From positions 682,001-746,000 of the forward strand of contig NZ_CABPST010000001.1 of the NCBI RefSeq assembly GCF_902459805.1: 64,000 nt of DNA. Direction: 5' to 3'. Under the pieces are notes generated by a model that made no database searches, had not been told where the DNA came from, and saw only the letters and a program-made list of their open reading frames with translations. Source of the stretch: Pandoraea bronchicola. Its GTDB lineage: Bacteria; Pseudomonadota; Gammaproteobacteria; Burkholderiales; Burkholderiaceae. How positions within the stretch are numbered: position 1 is the stretch's first letter; each line of letters begins with the position of its first letter. Below are positions 26,340 through 36,610 of the stretch, piece by piece. A program made the position numbers and the translations under genes.

Positions 26340-27743
26340 ATGATGAAAAATTTTAGCATAGCGCCCCTGCCGGCGCTGGCGGCCGGCGACACCCCGCCCG
26401 CCCGGGACGCCCGCTCCGGCACCCTTTCGGGTGTCGCCGCCGGCGTCCTGTCCGCCGAAAACCTCACCGCATCGCCCCATTGTGATCAGATCGGTGCCGA
26501 CCGCGCGGAAATCAAGGACTGGCTAAGGCTTTGTCACGCCCCCGGCGTGCCGCCTGCTGCCATACGGCGTCTGTTGATCGCCTTCGGCCCGCCCGAGGCG
26601 ATCTTTCGCGCGTCACGCGCCGACCTCGCTCACGTCCTGCCTGACGATCTCGTCGCCCGGCTGCTGGCGCCGGTTCGCGCCGACGTAGCCGCGCAGATCG
26701 CCCGCACCGTCGACTGGGCCAGCCGGCCGGGGTGCGCTGTGGTGACGTTGTCCGAACCGGCCTATCCGCGCGCCCTCCTGACGCTCGGCGACGCGCCTCC
26801 CATTCTCTATTGCCGAGGTGACGTCGGTTTGCCGAACCGGGCGGGCAACAGGGCGGCGGCCCTCGTCGGCAGCCGCCGTGCCACGCCGCAGGGACGCGAC
26901 AATGCGCGGCACTTCGCGCAAGTCCTGGGCCGGGCGGGCGTTACCGTCGTGTCAGGACTGGCCGCCGGCATCGACGCGGCCGCGCACGAGGGCGCGCTGG
27001 AGACCTCCGGGCGTACCTGCGCGGTCGTTGGGACGGGGGCCGACATCGTGTACCCGGCGCGCCATCACGGGCTCGCCGAGCGCATTGCCGAACGCGGCCT
27101 GCTGCTATCCGCGTTTCCTCTCGGCACACCGCCCCGGCCGGATCATTTCCCGCGTCGCAACCGGTTGATCGCGGCGCTGGCGCGATGCACCGTGGTCGTG
27201 GAAGCCGCGACGCAATCGGGCTCGCTCATTACAGCGCGTCTGGCGGGCGAACTGGGCCGGGACGTGCTCGCCCTTCCCGGCTCGATCCACGCGCCGCAAA
27301 GCCAAGGTTGTCATGCCTTGATCCGGGATGGCGCCACGCTCGCGGCGTCGCCCGAGGACGTCTTCGAGGCGTTGGGCATTGCACCGCCCGCCGTCACGCT
27401 CGACGCAAAGCAATCGGGCGAAGAGCGCGCACGACACCGTGGCGGCCCAACACATACGCGCCCGGGCTCGCAAGCTACCCGCCAGGGCGTTGGCGACGGG
27501 AACGCTCACCGCGCATCGGCTGTCCATGCCACCGTGACGTCGACCGCCAGCGCGCCACCCGGCATGACAGCGGTCGTGGAGGCGCTGGGTTATGATCCGG
27601 TCAGCGCAGACACCCTCTGCGAGCGCACCGGCATAGGGATCACCACCGTGCTCGCGCACCTGAGCGTGCTTGAACTCGATGGCCGGATCGCCCGCCTTGC
27701 CGGCGGCCGGTTTGTGCGGCTGACGGCACCGGGCGAACGCTAG
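26340..27743 (+). CDS. dprA: DNA-processing protein DprA
   Basis: DprA loads RecA on incoming single-stranded DNA during natural transformation. The 467-residue product has an N-terminal helical region, the DprA Rossmann fold (GSRRATPQGRDNARHF, VVSGLAAGIDAAAHEGAL, TGADIVYPARH, FPRRNRLIAALA) and a C-terminal winged helix (about 405-467). Between them is a low-complexity linker (about 360-405). The start is uncertain: the first 50 residues are not conserved and no clear ribosome binding site precedes 26340, so a later start is possible. Confidence 0.93.
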   Translation: MMKNFSIAPLPALAAGDTPPARDARSGTLSGVAAGVLSAENLTASPHCDQIGADRAEIKDWLRLCHAPGVPPAAIRRLLIAFGPPEAIFRASRADLAHVLPDDLVARLLAPVRADVAAQIARTVDWASRPGCAVVTLSEPAYPRALLTLGDAPPILYCRGDVGLPNRAGNRAAALVGSRRATPQGRDNARHFAQVLGRAGVTVVSGLAAGIDAAAHEGALETSGRTCAVVGTGADIVYPARHHGLAERIAERGLLLSAFPLGTPPRPDHFPRRNRLIAALARCTVVVEAATQSGSLITARLAGELGRDVLALPGSIHAPQSQGCHALIRDGATLAASPEDVFEALGIAPPAVTLDAKQSGEERARHRGGPTHTRPGSQATRQGVGDGNAHRASAVHATVTSTASAPPGMTAVVEALGYDPVSADTLCERTGIGITTVLAHLSVLELDGRIARLAGGRFVRLTAPGER

Positions 27744-27844
27744 CGAATGCGCCGCGCGCCGGGGTCGTGGCCCGATTGCGCAAGGCCGGGTAGCGGCTGC
27801 AGACTGCATTCCCTCAATACCGAAATTCCGATACTACCGACACC

Positions 27845-28234
27845 ATGCCCGTTTTCGATCCCGTTGCCGACCGTTCCGCGCTGGCCGCCGCGCTGGCCGA
27901 TGGCAACACGCGTCTCGTGGCCTGCCTGTGCGCGGCGTGGTGCGGCACCTGCCGCGAGTATGCGCAGACGTTCGAGCAACTGGCGGCCAGCCATCCGGCG
28001 TTGTGTTTCGTGTGGGTGGACATCGAGACCCACGCCGACTGGCTCGACGACCACGATATCGAGAATTTCCCGACCGTGCTGGTCCAGGACGCGGCGCAGC
28101 CGCCCGGACAGGCACGCTTCTTTGGCCCGGTACTGCCCGCCATCGGCATTCTCGAGCGCATGCTCGACACCCGCGTGCTGGGCGACGCCACCGTTATCGC
28201 CCCCGCGCTGCGCGAGCATCTCCTTGCCGGATAA
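27845..28234 (+). CDS. Thioredoxin-like protein
   Basis: A 129-residue cytoplasmic thioredoxin fold protein. The redox site is AWCGTC with Cys33 and Cys36, and a cis-Pro follows in ENFPTVLV. CGTC is not the CGPC of classical thioredoxins, so the potential is probably different. It has no signal peptide. It follows dprA by about 100 bases and precedes topB; the context gives no clear substrate. Confidence 0.88.
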   Translation: MPVFDPVADRSALAAALADGNTRLVACLCAAWCGTCREYAQTFEQLAASHPALCFVWVDIETHADWLDDHDIENFPTVLVQDAAQPPGQARFFGPVLPAIGILERMLDTRVLGDATVIAPALREHLLAG

Positions 28235-28461
28235 CGCCTGCCGGAACCCCATGACGGGAACGCCGGGCACGGCGCGGTGTCATGGCCACAGCCGCGACAC
28301 TGCCCCGCCGGCCCCACGCTTGCCGCCGGCCTGCGACGCGCTTATGATGTGCCGCTTTCAGGCACGCCTTGTGCCCGATCCGACGGCAACGGCGGATTGG
28401 CTATATGTTATAAAGCCAACGAATGTCGCTTGGCGACACCCCCTCAACATTACCTAACGTC

Positions 28462-31170
28462 ATGTCAAAAGCTCTGATCATTGCCGAGAAACCGTCCGTC
28501 GCGAATGACATCGCGCGGGCGTTGGGCGGCTTTACCAAGCATGACGAGTACTTCGAGAACGACGATTACGTCGTCTCGTCGGCGGTTGGCCACCTCGTCG
28601 AAATCGGCGCGCCGGAAGACTATGAAGTCAAACGCGGCAAGTGGAGCTTCGCCAACCTTCCCGTGATTCCCCCGCACTTCGACCTCAAGCCGATCGCCAA
28701 GAGCGAATCGCGCCTGAAGGTGCTCACCCGTCTCATCAAGCGTAAGGACATCGACGTCCTGATCAACGCCTGTGACGCGGGGCGCGAAGGGGAGCTGATT
28801 TTCCGTCTGATTGCGCAGCACGCGAAGGCGAAGCAGCCGGTCCAGCGTCTGTGGCTGCAGTCGATGACGCCGCAGTCGATTCGTGACGGTTTCAAGCGCC
28901 TGCGCACCGACGACGACATGCTGCCGCTGGCCGACGCCGCGCGCAGCCGCGCTGAAGCCGACTGGCTGGTGGGCATCAACGGCACCCGCGCCATGACGGC
29001 GTTCAACAGCAAGGGCGGCGGTTTCTTCCTGACGACAGTCGGTCGCGTGCAAACGCCGACGCTGTCGATCGTGGTGGAGCGCGAAGAAAAGATTCGCAAG
29101 TTCGTATCGCGCGACTACTGGGAAGTGAAAGCCGAGTTCGTCGCTTCCGCCGGCTTCTACGAAGGCCGCTGGTTCGACCCGAACTTCAAGCGCAACGAAT
29201 TCGATCCGGAGCAGCGCGACTCACGCCTGTGGAGCGTGGCAGCGGCCGAATCGGTCGTGGCCGCCGTGCGTGGCAAGCATGGCACGGTCACGGAAGAATC
29301 GAAGCCGTCGTCGCAACTCTCGCCGCTGCTGTTCGACCTGACGAGCCTGCAACGCGAAGCCAACAGCCGCTTTGGCTTCTCTGCGAAGAACACGCTGGGT
29401 CTGGCGCAGGCGCTGTACGAAAAGCACAAGGTGCTGACGTATCCGCGTACCGACGCGCGCGCACTGCCGGAAGACTATCTGGACACCGTCAAAGAGACGA
29501 TGGCCGTGCTCAAGGAGAGCAACAACTACCATCAGTTCGCGAGCCAGGTCCTGAGCAAGGACTGGGTCAAGCCGAACAAGCGGATCTTCGACAACAGCAA
29601 GATCAGCGATCACTTTGCCATCATCCCGACGCTGCAGGCGCCGAAGAACCTCTCCGAGCCGGAGCAGAAGCTGTACGACCTCGTGGTCAAGCGCTTCCTG
29701 GCGGTGTTCTTCCCGGCCGCCGAGTCTCTGGTGACGACCCGCATCACGGAAGTGGTCGGCCATCACTTCAAGACCGAAGGCAAGGTGCTGGTCAACGCCG
29801 GCTGGCTTGCCATCTACGGCAAGGAAGGCGCGGGCGACGGCAAAGACGGCAAGGACGCCAAGGAAGACCAGCCGAACCTCGTGCCGGTCGCGAAGGACGA
29901 GAAGGTCGGCGTGGACAAGGTCGAAGCCGTCGGCCTGCAGACCAAGCCGCCGGCGCGCTACAGCGAAGCGACGCTGCTCTCCGCCATGGAAGGCGCGGGC
30001 AAGCTGGTCGAAGATGGCGAACTGCGCGAAGCGATGGCCGGCAAGGGACTGGGCACGCCAGCCACGCGCGCGGCCATCATCGAAGGCTTGCTGACGGAAA
30101 AGTACCTTGTGCGCGAAGGCCGCGAGTTGCATCCGACGGCCAAGGCGTTCCAGTTGATGACGTTGCTGCGTGGCCTCGGCGTGGACGAACTCACGTTGCC
30201 CGAACTCACAGGCGAGTGGGAAGCCAAGCTCTCGCAGATCGAGCGCGGCGGCCTCAAGCGTGACGAATTCATGCACGAGATCGCACAAATGACGCAGACC
30301 ATCGTCAAGCGTGCGAAGGAATACGACTCCGACACGATTCCCGGCGACTACGCAACGCTCACCACGCCGTGCCCGCATTGCGGTGGCGTGGTCAAAGAGA
30401 ACTACCGCCGTTTCGCGTGTACGAACTGCAGCTTCTCGATCTCGAAGATTCCGGGCGGACGCCAGTTCGAAATCCCGGAAGTCGAAGAGCTGCTCAAGAA
30501 CAAGACGATCGGGCCGCTGTCGGGTTTCCGCAGCAAGATGGGGCGTCCGTTCTCGGCGATTCTCAAGCTCTCGCCCGATGACGAGATGGGTTACAAGCTC
30601 GAGTTCGACTTCGGTCAGGACAACGGCGACGAAGACGGCGAAGCCCCCGACTTCACGGGACACGAGCCGGTCGGCAAGTGTCCGAAGTGCGGTGGACGCG
30701 TATTCGAGCATGGCATGCGTTATGTCTGCGAAAACGCCGTCGCGAACCCGAAGACCTGCGATTTCACGTCGGGCAAGGTGATTCTCCAGCAGGAAATCAC
30801 GCGCGAGCAGATTCACAAGCTGCTCAACGAAGGCAAGACGGATCTGCTGACGAACTTCAAGTCGTCGCGCACGGGCCGGACGTTCAAGGCCTATCTGGCC
30901 AAGCAGAAGGACGGCTCCATCGGCTTCGAATTCGAGGCGAAGGCACCGAAGAAGACAGCCGCGAAGGCGGGCGACGCCGAGGGTGACGAAAAAGCCGCAC
31001 CGGCGCGCAAGACGGCAGCGAAGACCGCTGCCGCCAAGGCACCTGCCAAGGCGCCGGCCAAGAAGGCGGCTGCCAAGAAGACGACGGCGAAGGCCAAACC
31101 GGCCACGAAACCGGCTTCCGGCACGTCAGACGACGCCGCTGCCTTCGACGATGACGACGCACCGTTCTAA
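28462..31170 (+). CDS. topB: DNA topoisomerase III
   Basis: A type IA topoisomerase that separates single-strand-linked DNA. The ATG at 28462 (MSKALIIAEKPSVAND) gives 902 residues; an upstream ATG at 28423 adds 13 unconserved residues. Toprim residues include Glu7 and DAGREGE; the catalytic tyrosine is Tyr327 in YPRTDAR. Two zinc-ribbon-like modules follow (TPCPHCGG...ACTNC near 635 and GKCPKCGG...PKTC near 750). The last 75 residues are a Lys/Ala-rich tail (repeated AAK and PAK), which probably binds DNA. The promoter may lie near TTATAAAG at 28405-28414, but the -35 box is unclear. Confidence 0.95.
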   Translation: MSKALIIAEKPSVANDIARALGGFTKHDEYFENDDYVVSSAVGHLVEIGAPEDYEVKRGKWSFANLPVIPPHFDLKPIAKSESRLKVLTRLIKRKDIDVLINACDAGREGELIFRLIAQHAKAKQPVQRLWLQSMTPQSIRDGFKRLRTDDDMLPLADAARSRAEADWLVGINGTRAMTAFNSKGGGFFLTTVGRVQTPTLSIVVEREEKIRKFVSRDYWEVKAEFVASAGFYEGRWFDPNFKRNEFDPEQRDSRLWSVAAAESVVAAVRGKHGTVTEESKPSSQLSPLLFDLTSLQREANSRFGFSAKNTLGLAQALYEKHKVLTYPRTDARALPEDYLDTVKETMAVLKESNNYHQFASQVLSKDWVKPNKRIFDNSKISDHFAIIPTLQAPKNLSEPEQKLYDLVVKRFLAVFFPAAESLVTTRITEVVGHHFKTEGKVLVNAGWLAIYGKEGAGDGKDGKDAKEDQPNLVPVAKDEKVGVDKVEAVGLQTKPPARYSEATLLSAMEGAGKLVEDGELREAMAGKGLGTPATRAAIIEGLLTEKYLVREGRELHPTAKAFQLMTLLRGLGVDELTLPELTGEWEAKLSQIERGGLKRDEFMHEIAQMTQTIVKRAKEYDSDTIPGDYATLTTPCPHCGGVVKENYRRFACTNCSFSISKIPGGRQFEIPEVEELLKNKTIGPLSGFRSKMGRPFSAILKLSPDDEMGYKLEFDFGQDNGDEDGEAPDFTGHEPVGKCPKCGGRVFEHGMRYVCENAVANPKTCDFTSGKVILQQEITREQIHKLLNEGKTDLLTNFKSSRTGRTFKAYLAKQKDGSIGFEFEAKAPKKTAAKAGDAEGDEKAAPARKTAAKTAAAKAPAKAPAKKAAAKKTTAKAKPATKPASGTSDDAAAFDDDDAPF

Positions 31171-31236
31171 GCGAGCCGAGCGCCGCGTTGCCCCGTGATC
31201 CATGGGGCACGCGGGGCAACGAGGCACCGGGGCAAT

Positions 31237-31274
31237 AAAAAACGGCCACTTCCTCACGGGAGTGGCCGTTTTGC
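31237..31274. terminator. Bidirectional terminator between topB and the LysR gene
   Basis: A 12-bp perfect stem AAAACGGCCACT / AGTGGCCGTTTT (31239-31250 with 31261-31272), extended inward by three pairs, is flanked by A- and T-runs. It serves both convergent genes. Confidence 0.9.
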
Positions 31275-31295
31275 CATCTGGTGGCGCGAACGACG

Positions 31296-32312
31296 TCACA
31301 CCGGAATTTCGGTGATCGGCGGCGTCGGTGACGGCAGCTTGGGCGGCACCCAACGCTCGGCAGCCGAAATGCCTTCGTTCTGACGGAAATATTCCACCGT
31401 CAGGTCGATGAAGCCGCGCGTCTTGGCCGACAGATACTTGCGGCTCGGATAGACAAGCGAAACATCCACCGGTGTCTGCGAGAAATTGCGCAGCAGCGCG
31501 ACGAGGTCGCCATCGCGCACGTCGTTGCCCACGAGATACGAGGGCAGGAACGCAATGCCGTGTCCCAGTAGCACCGACTGGCGCAGCAGCGCGGTGTTAT
31601 TGCAGATGAACTTGTTCTGCACGCGCACACGCACTTCGCCGTCTGGACCGGAGAACACGCGATCGTCGCTCCAGAAGTCGTTTGGCAGGCCCAACACGCC
31701 GTGCTCGCCCAACTCCTGCGGCGTCACCGGTTCCCCGTGCTCGGCGATGTAAGCGGGCGACGCGCACAGCATCACGCGTGTCTCGGCGAGCACACGCGAG
31801 ATCAGGCTTTCGCTGTTGATCATGCGGGTGAGCAGAATGCCGCAGTCGTAGCCTTCTTCTACCAGATCGATTGCACGATCGGTCAGCGTGAGATCGACCA
31901 CCACCTTCGGGTGCATCTCCTGATACTTCTTGACGAGCGGCGCGAGGTTGCGCAAGCCGAACGAGACCGGGGCGACGACCTTCAAGGTGCCTTTCGGATC
32001 GCGCGAAGCGCTGGAGATGAGGGCGTCGGCCTCATCGACTTCGTCGATGATCTGCCGGCAGCGCTCGAGATACACCTGCCCCGCGCCGGTCAGCGACAGG
32101 CTGCGCGTGGTGCGGTTGAGAAGACGCACGCCGAGGTGCGACTCCAGCTCCGCGACATGCCGCGTGACCACGGCGGCCGACAGATCCATCTGGGCGGCGG
32201 TACGGGCAAAGCTCCCGTTATCAGCCACTTTGACGAAAACGCGCATTGATTGCAGTCGGTCCGTGTTCTTTCCAATCGTGATGTGCCGCGTCGTTCCGGC
32301 AAAAACGAGCAT
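31296..32312 (-). CDS. LysR-family transcriptional regulator
   Basis: A 338-residue LysR regulator. The helix-turn-helix is at about 18-77 (RLQSMRVFVKVADNGSF, LSAAVVTRHVAELE, LLNRTTRSLSLTGAG) and the effector domain runs from about 105 to 310. The ATG at 32312 has no obvious ribosome binding site; the next ATG (residue 23) would cut into helix one, so the longer form is preferred. It is divergent from hemN across 380 bases. LysR proteins often control a neighbour, but the ligand and target cannot be read here. Confidence 0.9.
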   Translation of the reverse strand: MLVFAGTTRHITIGKNTDRLQSMRVFVKVADNGSFARTAAQMDLSAAVVTRHVAELESHLGVRLLNRTTRSLSLTGAGQVYLERCRQIIDEVDEADALISSASRDPKGTLKVVAPVSFGLRNLAPLVKKYQEMHPKVVVDLTLTDRAIDLVEEGYDCGILLTRMINSESLISRVLAETRVMLCASPAYIAEHGEPVTPQELGEHGVLGLPNDFWSDDRVFSGPDGEVRVRVQNKFICNNTALLRQSVLLGHGIAFLPSYLVGNDVRDGDLVALLRNFSQTPVDVSLVYPSRKYLSAKTRGFIDLTVEYFRQNEGISAAERWVPPKLPSPTPPITEIPV

Positions 32313-32692
32313 GGGCGGACCGGTGGTTCACCGGCACTGTGGATACCCACGGGCACCGGTCGGGCCGCCGCCGCGGAGCATTCCGGGGCGAGCCGCGCGC
32401 GTGCCGCCAGGGGTGTCGACACGGCGGGGAGACTTCTTCAATAAGGCGCTAGCTTACCGTAGACGGCCAAAATTTGCCTGACACGGCAATGATTTCCGTG
32501 CAGGGCTGCCGTATTGCATGCGCATCGCAACGCTCGGGCCTGCGTTCAACGCTGGATTTCACGCAGCTTCGTGCTCGATCATGCCCTTCGCGCGCAGCGT
32601 CCCGGTTGCCAGCGGGAGGTTTGACGCAGGTCAGAGCGGGGTGTTCACCACAAAGTTACAGTCGAATATCACCCATTGTTACAGGCTTCGTC
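32313..32692. promoter_or_regulatory. Divergent LysR/hemN intergenic region
   Basis: 380 bases without a convincing gene. The only motif I can support is the FNR-like site at 32621-32634. I see no strong paired -35/-10 boxes; AT-rich patches near 32655-32685 precede hemN. Confidence 0.4.
32621..32634 (+). promoter_or_regulatory. Candidate FNR/ANR-type site upstream of hemN
   Basis: TTGACGCAGGTCAG has the form TTGAC-N4-GTCAG, against the FNR consensus TTGAT-N4-ATCAA. It is 59 bases before the hemN start. FNR control of hemN is known in other proteobacteria. The match is partial. Confidence 0.3.
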
Positions 32693-34237
32693 ATGAACCC
32701 CCTCCCCCTTTTGTCGACGCCGTGTGCCAACGCCTCCGCCACCGGCGAATCGCCCACTGATTCGCCCTGCCCTGGCTGCAAGTCGCACGCGTCAACCGAA
32801 GGCCATGGGCAATCGCGGTGCGCAACGCGCCTGGCGTCGCGAGCGGCCCCGGCCATCCCGCGTGCGCCGATCCACTTCGATGCACGGCTGCTGGGCCGGT
32901 ATGACGTCAACGGGCCGCGCTACACGTCATACCCCACGGCGCTGCAATTTCGCGACGACTTCGGCGCCAGCGACTACGCGCGCGCGGCGGCCCAGTCCAA
33001 GCGCACCGGCGCGCCGCTCTCCCTCTACGTGCACGTTCCGTTCTGCGACACCGTTTGCTTTTACTGCGCGTGCACCAAAGTCGTTACCCACAACCGTGCG
33101 CATGCCGATGCCTACGTCGAGCGCCTGCACACGGAGATTGCGCGCCAGGCGTCGCTGCTCGGTGCCGGCCGCGCGCTCGCGCAGATGCACTGGGGCGGCG
33201 GCACGCCTACGTTTCTCGCACTGGAACAGATCACATCGCTGATCGACGCCATCGGCCGCCACTTCGTGATGATGTCCGACGACAGTGCCGAGTACTCCAT
33301 CGAGATCGATCCCCGCAGCGCGGGTCCCGCGTCGATTCGCGCCTTGCGGGCGCTCGGATTCAATCGCCTGTCCATCGGGGTGCAGGATTTCGACCCTCGC
33401 GTTCAGCAGGCCATTCATCGCGTTCAGCCACGCGCACTGGTCGAAGCCACACTCGACGCGGCCCGCAGTTGCGGTTTCCGGTCGGTCAATTTCGATTTGA
33501 TCTACGGCTTGCCCTACCAGACGCCTGAGTCTTTCTCGAACACGCTCGACGCCGTGATCGAGATGGCGCCGGAACGCCTGTCGGTCTTCAGTTACGCGCA
33601 TCTGCCAGAGCAGTTCAAGATGCAACGCTGCCTGCCCGACGCCCTGCCGGACGGCCGGCAAAAGCTGGCGCTGTTGCAGACGATCATCGCCCGGCTGAGC
33701 GCCGCGGGCTATGTCCACATCGGTATGGATCACTTCGCACGGCCCGACGACGAACTCGCACGCGCGCAAGCGGCGGGCACCCTGCATCGCAACTTCCAGG
33801 GGTATAGCACGCGGGCGGATTGCGATCTCGTCGGCGTCGGCATGTCGGCCATCGGCCGTGTGGGCGACAGCTACGCACAGAACGCCAAGACGCTGAAGAC
33901 GTATTACGAAGCCATCGATGCCGGTGGCCTCGCGATCACGCGCGGCGTGCGCCTCGATGAAGACGACCATATCCGGCGCGACGTCATTTCCCGCCTGATG
34001 TGCCACATGTCGCTCAGCTTCGCCGACATCGAGCAGGGGCACGGCATCGATTTCGTCACTTACTTCTCGAGCGAACTGGGCGAGTTGGCCGGTCTGGCCG
34101 CCGACGGTCTGGTGGCCATCGACGCCCGCGGGCTGCGCATCTTGCCCGCCGGGCGCCTGCTGGTGCGCGTCGTGGCGCAAGTCTTCGACGGCTATCGCCG
34201 CAGCGCTGCGAACGCACGTTGTGCGAAGGTCATGTAA
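32693..34237 (+). CDS. hemN: Oxygen-independent coproporphyrinogen III oxidase
   Basis: HemN is the radical SAM enzyme that decarboxylates coproporphyrinogen III in heme synthesis without oxygen. The ATG at 32693 gives 514 residues. The cluster cysteines are Cys118, Cys122 and Cys125 followed by Cys127 (CDTVCFYCAC), as in classical HemN. MHWGGGTPTFL, DLIYGLPYQT and GVGMSAIGRVGDSY are conserved. The first 60 residues are an extra, poorly conserved extension with a CPGC pair and other cysteines. A terminator follows at 34261. Confidence 0.94.
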   Translation: MNPLPLLSTPCANASATGESPTDSPCPGCKSHASTEGHGQSRCATRLASRAAPAIPRAPIHFDARLLGRYDVNGPRYTSYPTALQFRDDFGASDYARAAAQSKRTGAPLSLYVHVPFCDTVCFYCACTKVVTHNRAHADAYVERLHTEIARQASLLGAGRALAQMHWGGGTPTFLALEQITSLIDAIGRHFVMMSDDSAEYSIEIDPRSAGPASIRALRALGFNRLSIGVQDFDPRVQQAIHRVQPRALVEATLDAARSCGFRSVNFDLIYGLPYQTPESFSNTLDAVIEMAPERLSVFSYAHLPEQFKMQRCLPDALPDGRQKLALLQTIIARLSAAGYVHIGMDHFARPDDELARAQAAGTLHRNFQGYSTRADCDLVGVGMSAIGRVGDSYAQNAKTLKTYYEAIDAGGLAITRGVRLDEDDHIRRDVISRLMCHMSLSFADIEQGHGIDFVTYFSSELGELAGLAADGLVAIDARGLRILPAGRLLVRVVAQVFDGYRRSAANARCAKVM

Positions 34238-34260
34238 GCACGAGCGCTGGCCACAAAAGG

Positions 34261-34294
34261 AAACGCCCGGTGCAAACCGCACCGGGCGTTTTCA
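34261..34294. terminator. Terminator between hemN and ybdD
   Basis: A perfect 13-bp stem (34261-34273 with 34279-34291) with a five-base loop. TTTTC follows on the plus strand and TTTCCTTTT on the minus strand, so it can close both convergent units. Confidence 0.88.
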
Positions 34295-34328
34295 TTATCG
34301 ACGTCGACGTGGCAAGGCTATCGGCGCG

Positions 34329-34526
34329 TCAACAGCATCGTCCACCGCTCTTGCCGCCGTAGCGCGCTTCCTGCCGCTCGCGGAAGAAGGCCTCGTAGCT
34401 CATGACCTCCTGATCCGGGTGCGTGGCCCGCATGTGCGCCACGTACGTGTCGTAGTCGGGCAGGCCGACCATCAGGCGCATGGCCTGTCCCAGATACCGG
34501 CCGACCTTGCCGACTTCATCGAGCAT
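34329..34526 (-). CDS. YbdD/YjiX family small protein
   Basis: A 65-residue protein of the YbdD family, regularly encoded next to CstA-type transporters. The ATG at 34526 has GGAGGAGAA upstream and lies 17 bases after the cstA stop. Conserved features are [34 protein letters not shown] and a C-terminal GGRCC. The terminal cysteine pair is typical. It is thought to work with the transporter, but its molecular role is not settled. Confidence 0.93.
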   Translation of the reverse strand: MLDEVGKVGRYLGQAMRLMVGLPDYDTYVAHMRATHPDQEVMSYEAFFRERQEARYGGKSGGRCC

Positions 34527-34543
34527 GGCGTTCTCCTCCGGCC

Positions 34544-36610
34544 TCAGACCTGACGGCCTGCCGGCATCGGCTCGAACGGCGTTTCCCGGGCCGTCGGCTT
34601 GTTGGCCCGGCGCGCCGCGAGGATGGTGCGCAGACCGAAGCCCGCCACAGCCACCACCACAAACATGAAGATACCGGCGAGCGTTGCATCGACGTAGTCG
34701 TTGAACACGATCTGCTGCATCTGGGCCACCGACTTCGCCGGAGCGAGCAGCTTGCCGTCGGCCAGCGCGGCCTGATACTTCGCCGCGTGAGCGAGGAAGC
34801 CCACCTTCGGATCCGGATCGAACATCTTCTGCCATCCGGCCGTGAGCGTGCAGGCGAGCAACCACAGCGTCGGCAGGATCGTCACCCAGGCGAAGCGCTC
34901 ACGCTTGAGCTTGAAGAGCACGCAAGTCGCGAGAATCAGTGCGATGGCGGCCAGCATCTGGTTGGAGATACCGAACAGCGGCCACAGCGTGTTGATGCCG
35001 CCGAGCGGATCGACCACGCCCTGATAGAGGAAGTAACCCCACGCTGCCACACAAAGCCCCGTGGCAATCAGGTTGGCGGGCAGCGATTCCGTACGCTTGA
35101 GCGACGGGACGAACGTGCCGAGCAGATCCTGCAGCATGAAGCGGCCGGCACGCGTGCCTGCATCGACCGCCGTCAGAATGAACAGCGCCTCGAACAGAAT
35201 CGCGAAGTGATACCAGAATGCCATCATCGCCTCGCCGCCCACCACCTGATGCAGGATGTGGGCCATGCCGACGGCCAGCGTCGGTGCGCCACCGGCGCGC
35301 GAGATGATCGTGTTCTCGCCGACCGCGTGTGCGGTGGCTCGCAGCACGTCCGGCGTGATCGAGAAGCCCCAGCCGGAGACGACTTGCGCCACGGCTTCCG
35401 GCGTCGTGCCGATCACGGCGGCCGGACTGTTCATCGCGAAGTACACGCCCGGGTCGATCACCGACGCTGCGACGAGCGCCATGATGGCCACGAACGATTC
35501 CATCAACATGCCGCCGTAGCCGATGAAGCGCGCGTTGACTTCGTTATCGAGCAGCTTCGGCGTGGTGCCCGACGAGATCAATGCGTGGAAGCCGGAGACG
35601 GCACCGCACGCAATCGTGATGAAGAGGAACGGGAACAGCTTGCCCGACCAGACCGGGCCACTGCCGTCGACGAACTGCGTGAGCGCCGGCATCTTCAGCT
35701 CAGGTGCGACCACCAGAATGCCGATGGCCAGTGCCAGAATCGTGCCGATTTTCAGGAACGTCGACAGATAGTCGCGCGGGGCGAGCAGCAGCCATACCGG
35801 CAACACGGACGCGACGAAGCCGTAGCCGATTAACATCCACGTGAGTTGCTTGCCGTCGAACGTGAACAGCGGCGCGAGCGCAGCGCTGTCATGCACGCTC
35901 TGGCCGAAGTAGATCGCGGCCATCAGCATCACGAAGCCGAGGATCGACACTTCGCCGATGCGGCCCGGACGGATGAAACGCGTGTAGATGCCCATGAAGA
36001 GCGCGATCGGAATCGTCAGCCCAACGGTGAACGTGCCCCACGGCGACCCCGTGAGCGCCTTGACCACGATCAGCGCCAGCACGGCGAGAATGATGATCAT
36101 GATGAGGAACGCGCCGAACAACGCGATCACACCGGGGATCATGCCGAGTTCGGACTTCACGAGATCGCCCAGCGAACGGCCGTCGCGGCGCGTTGAGATG
36201 AACAGCACCATGAAATCCTGCACGGCGCCGGCGAACACCACCCCGGCGAGAATCCACAGCATGCCCGGCAGATAGCCCATCTGGGCGGCGAGCACCGGAC
36301 CGACGAGCGGTCCTGCACCGGCAATCGCGGCAAAGTGGTGACCGAACAGCACGTAGCGGTTGGTCGGCACGTAGTCGAGCCCGTCGTTATGACGCCAGGC
36401 CGGCGTCATGCGCGTGCCGTCGAGTTGCGCCACACGCGTGGCGATGAACTTGCTGTAGAAGCGATAAGCGATCAGGTAAACGCAGATGGCTGCGATCACG
36501 ATCCAGAGTGCGCTGACGGTTTCGCCGCGCGATAGTGCCACCGTGCCAAGCGCGCACGCGCCGACGATGGCCACCGCTGCCCAGGGCAGTTGTTGCCAGA
36601 TGCGATTCAT
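34544..36610 (-). CDS. cstA: CstA-family carbon-starvation transporter
   Basis: CstA and its relatives (including BtsT) are inner-membrane pyruvate/peptide transporters induced on carbon starvation. The 688-residue protein starts at an ATG with GAGGAGA upstream and has some 16 to 18 hydrophobic segments, with the family blocks [29 protein letters not shown] and [20 protein letters not shown]. It is co-transcribed with ybdD. The divergent sensor kinase/regulator pair at 36977-38991 is a reasonable candidate to control it, as with the LytS-type systems that control btsT in Escherichia coli, but the type of kinase here is different. Confidence 0.95.
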   Translation of the reverse strand: MNRIWQQLPWAAVAIVGACALGTVALSRGETVSALWIVIAAICVYLIAYRFYSKFIATRVAQLDGTRMTPAWRHNDGLDYVPTNRYVLFGHHFAAIAGAGPLVGPVLAAQMGYLPGMLWILAGVVFAGAVQDFMVLFISTRRDGRSLGDLVKSELGMIPGVIALFGAFLIMIIILAVLALIVVKALTGSPWGTFTVGLTIPIALFMGIYTRFIRPGRIGEVSILGFVMLMAAIYFGQSVHDSAALAPLFTFDGKQLTWMLIGYGFVASVLPVWLLLAPRDYLSTFLKIGTILALAIGILVVAPELKMPALTQFVDGSGPVWSGKLFPFLFITIACGAVSGFHALISSGTTPKLLDNEVNARFIGYGGMLMESFVAIMALVAASVIDPGVYFAMNSPAAVIGTTPEAVAQVVSGWGFSITPDVLRATAHAVGENTIISRAGGAPTLAVGMAHILHQVVGGEAMMAFWYHFAILFEALFILTAVDAGTRAGRFMLQDLLGTFVPSLKRTESLPANLIATGLCVAAWGYFLYQGVVDPLGGINTLWPLFGISNQMLAAIALILATCVLFKLKRERFAWVTILPTLWLLACTLTAGWQKMFDPDPKVGFLAHAAKYQAALADGKLLAPAKSVAQMQQIVFNDYVDATLAGIFMFVVVAVAGFGLRTILAARRANKPTARETPFEPMPAGRQV

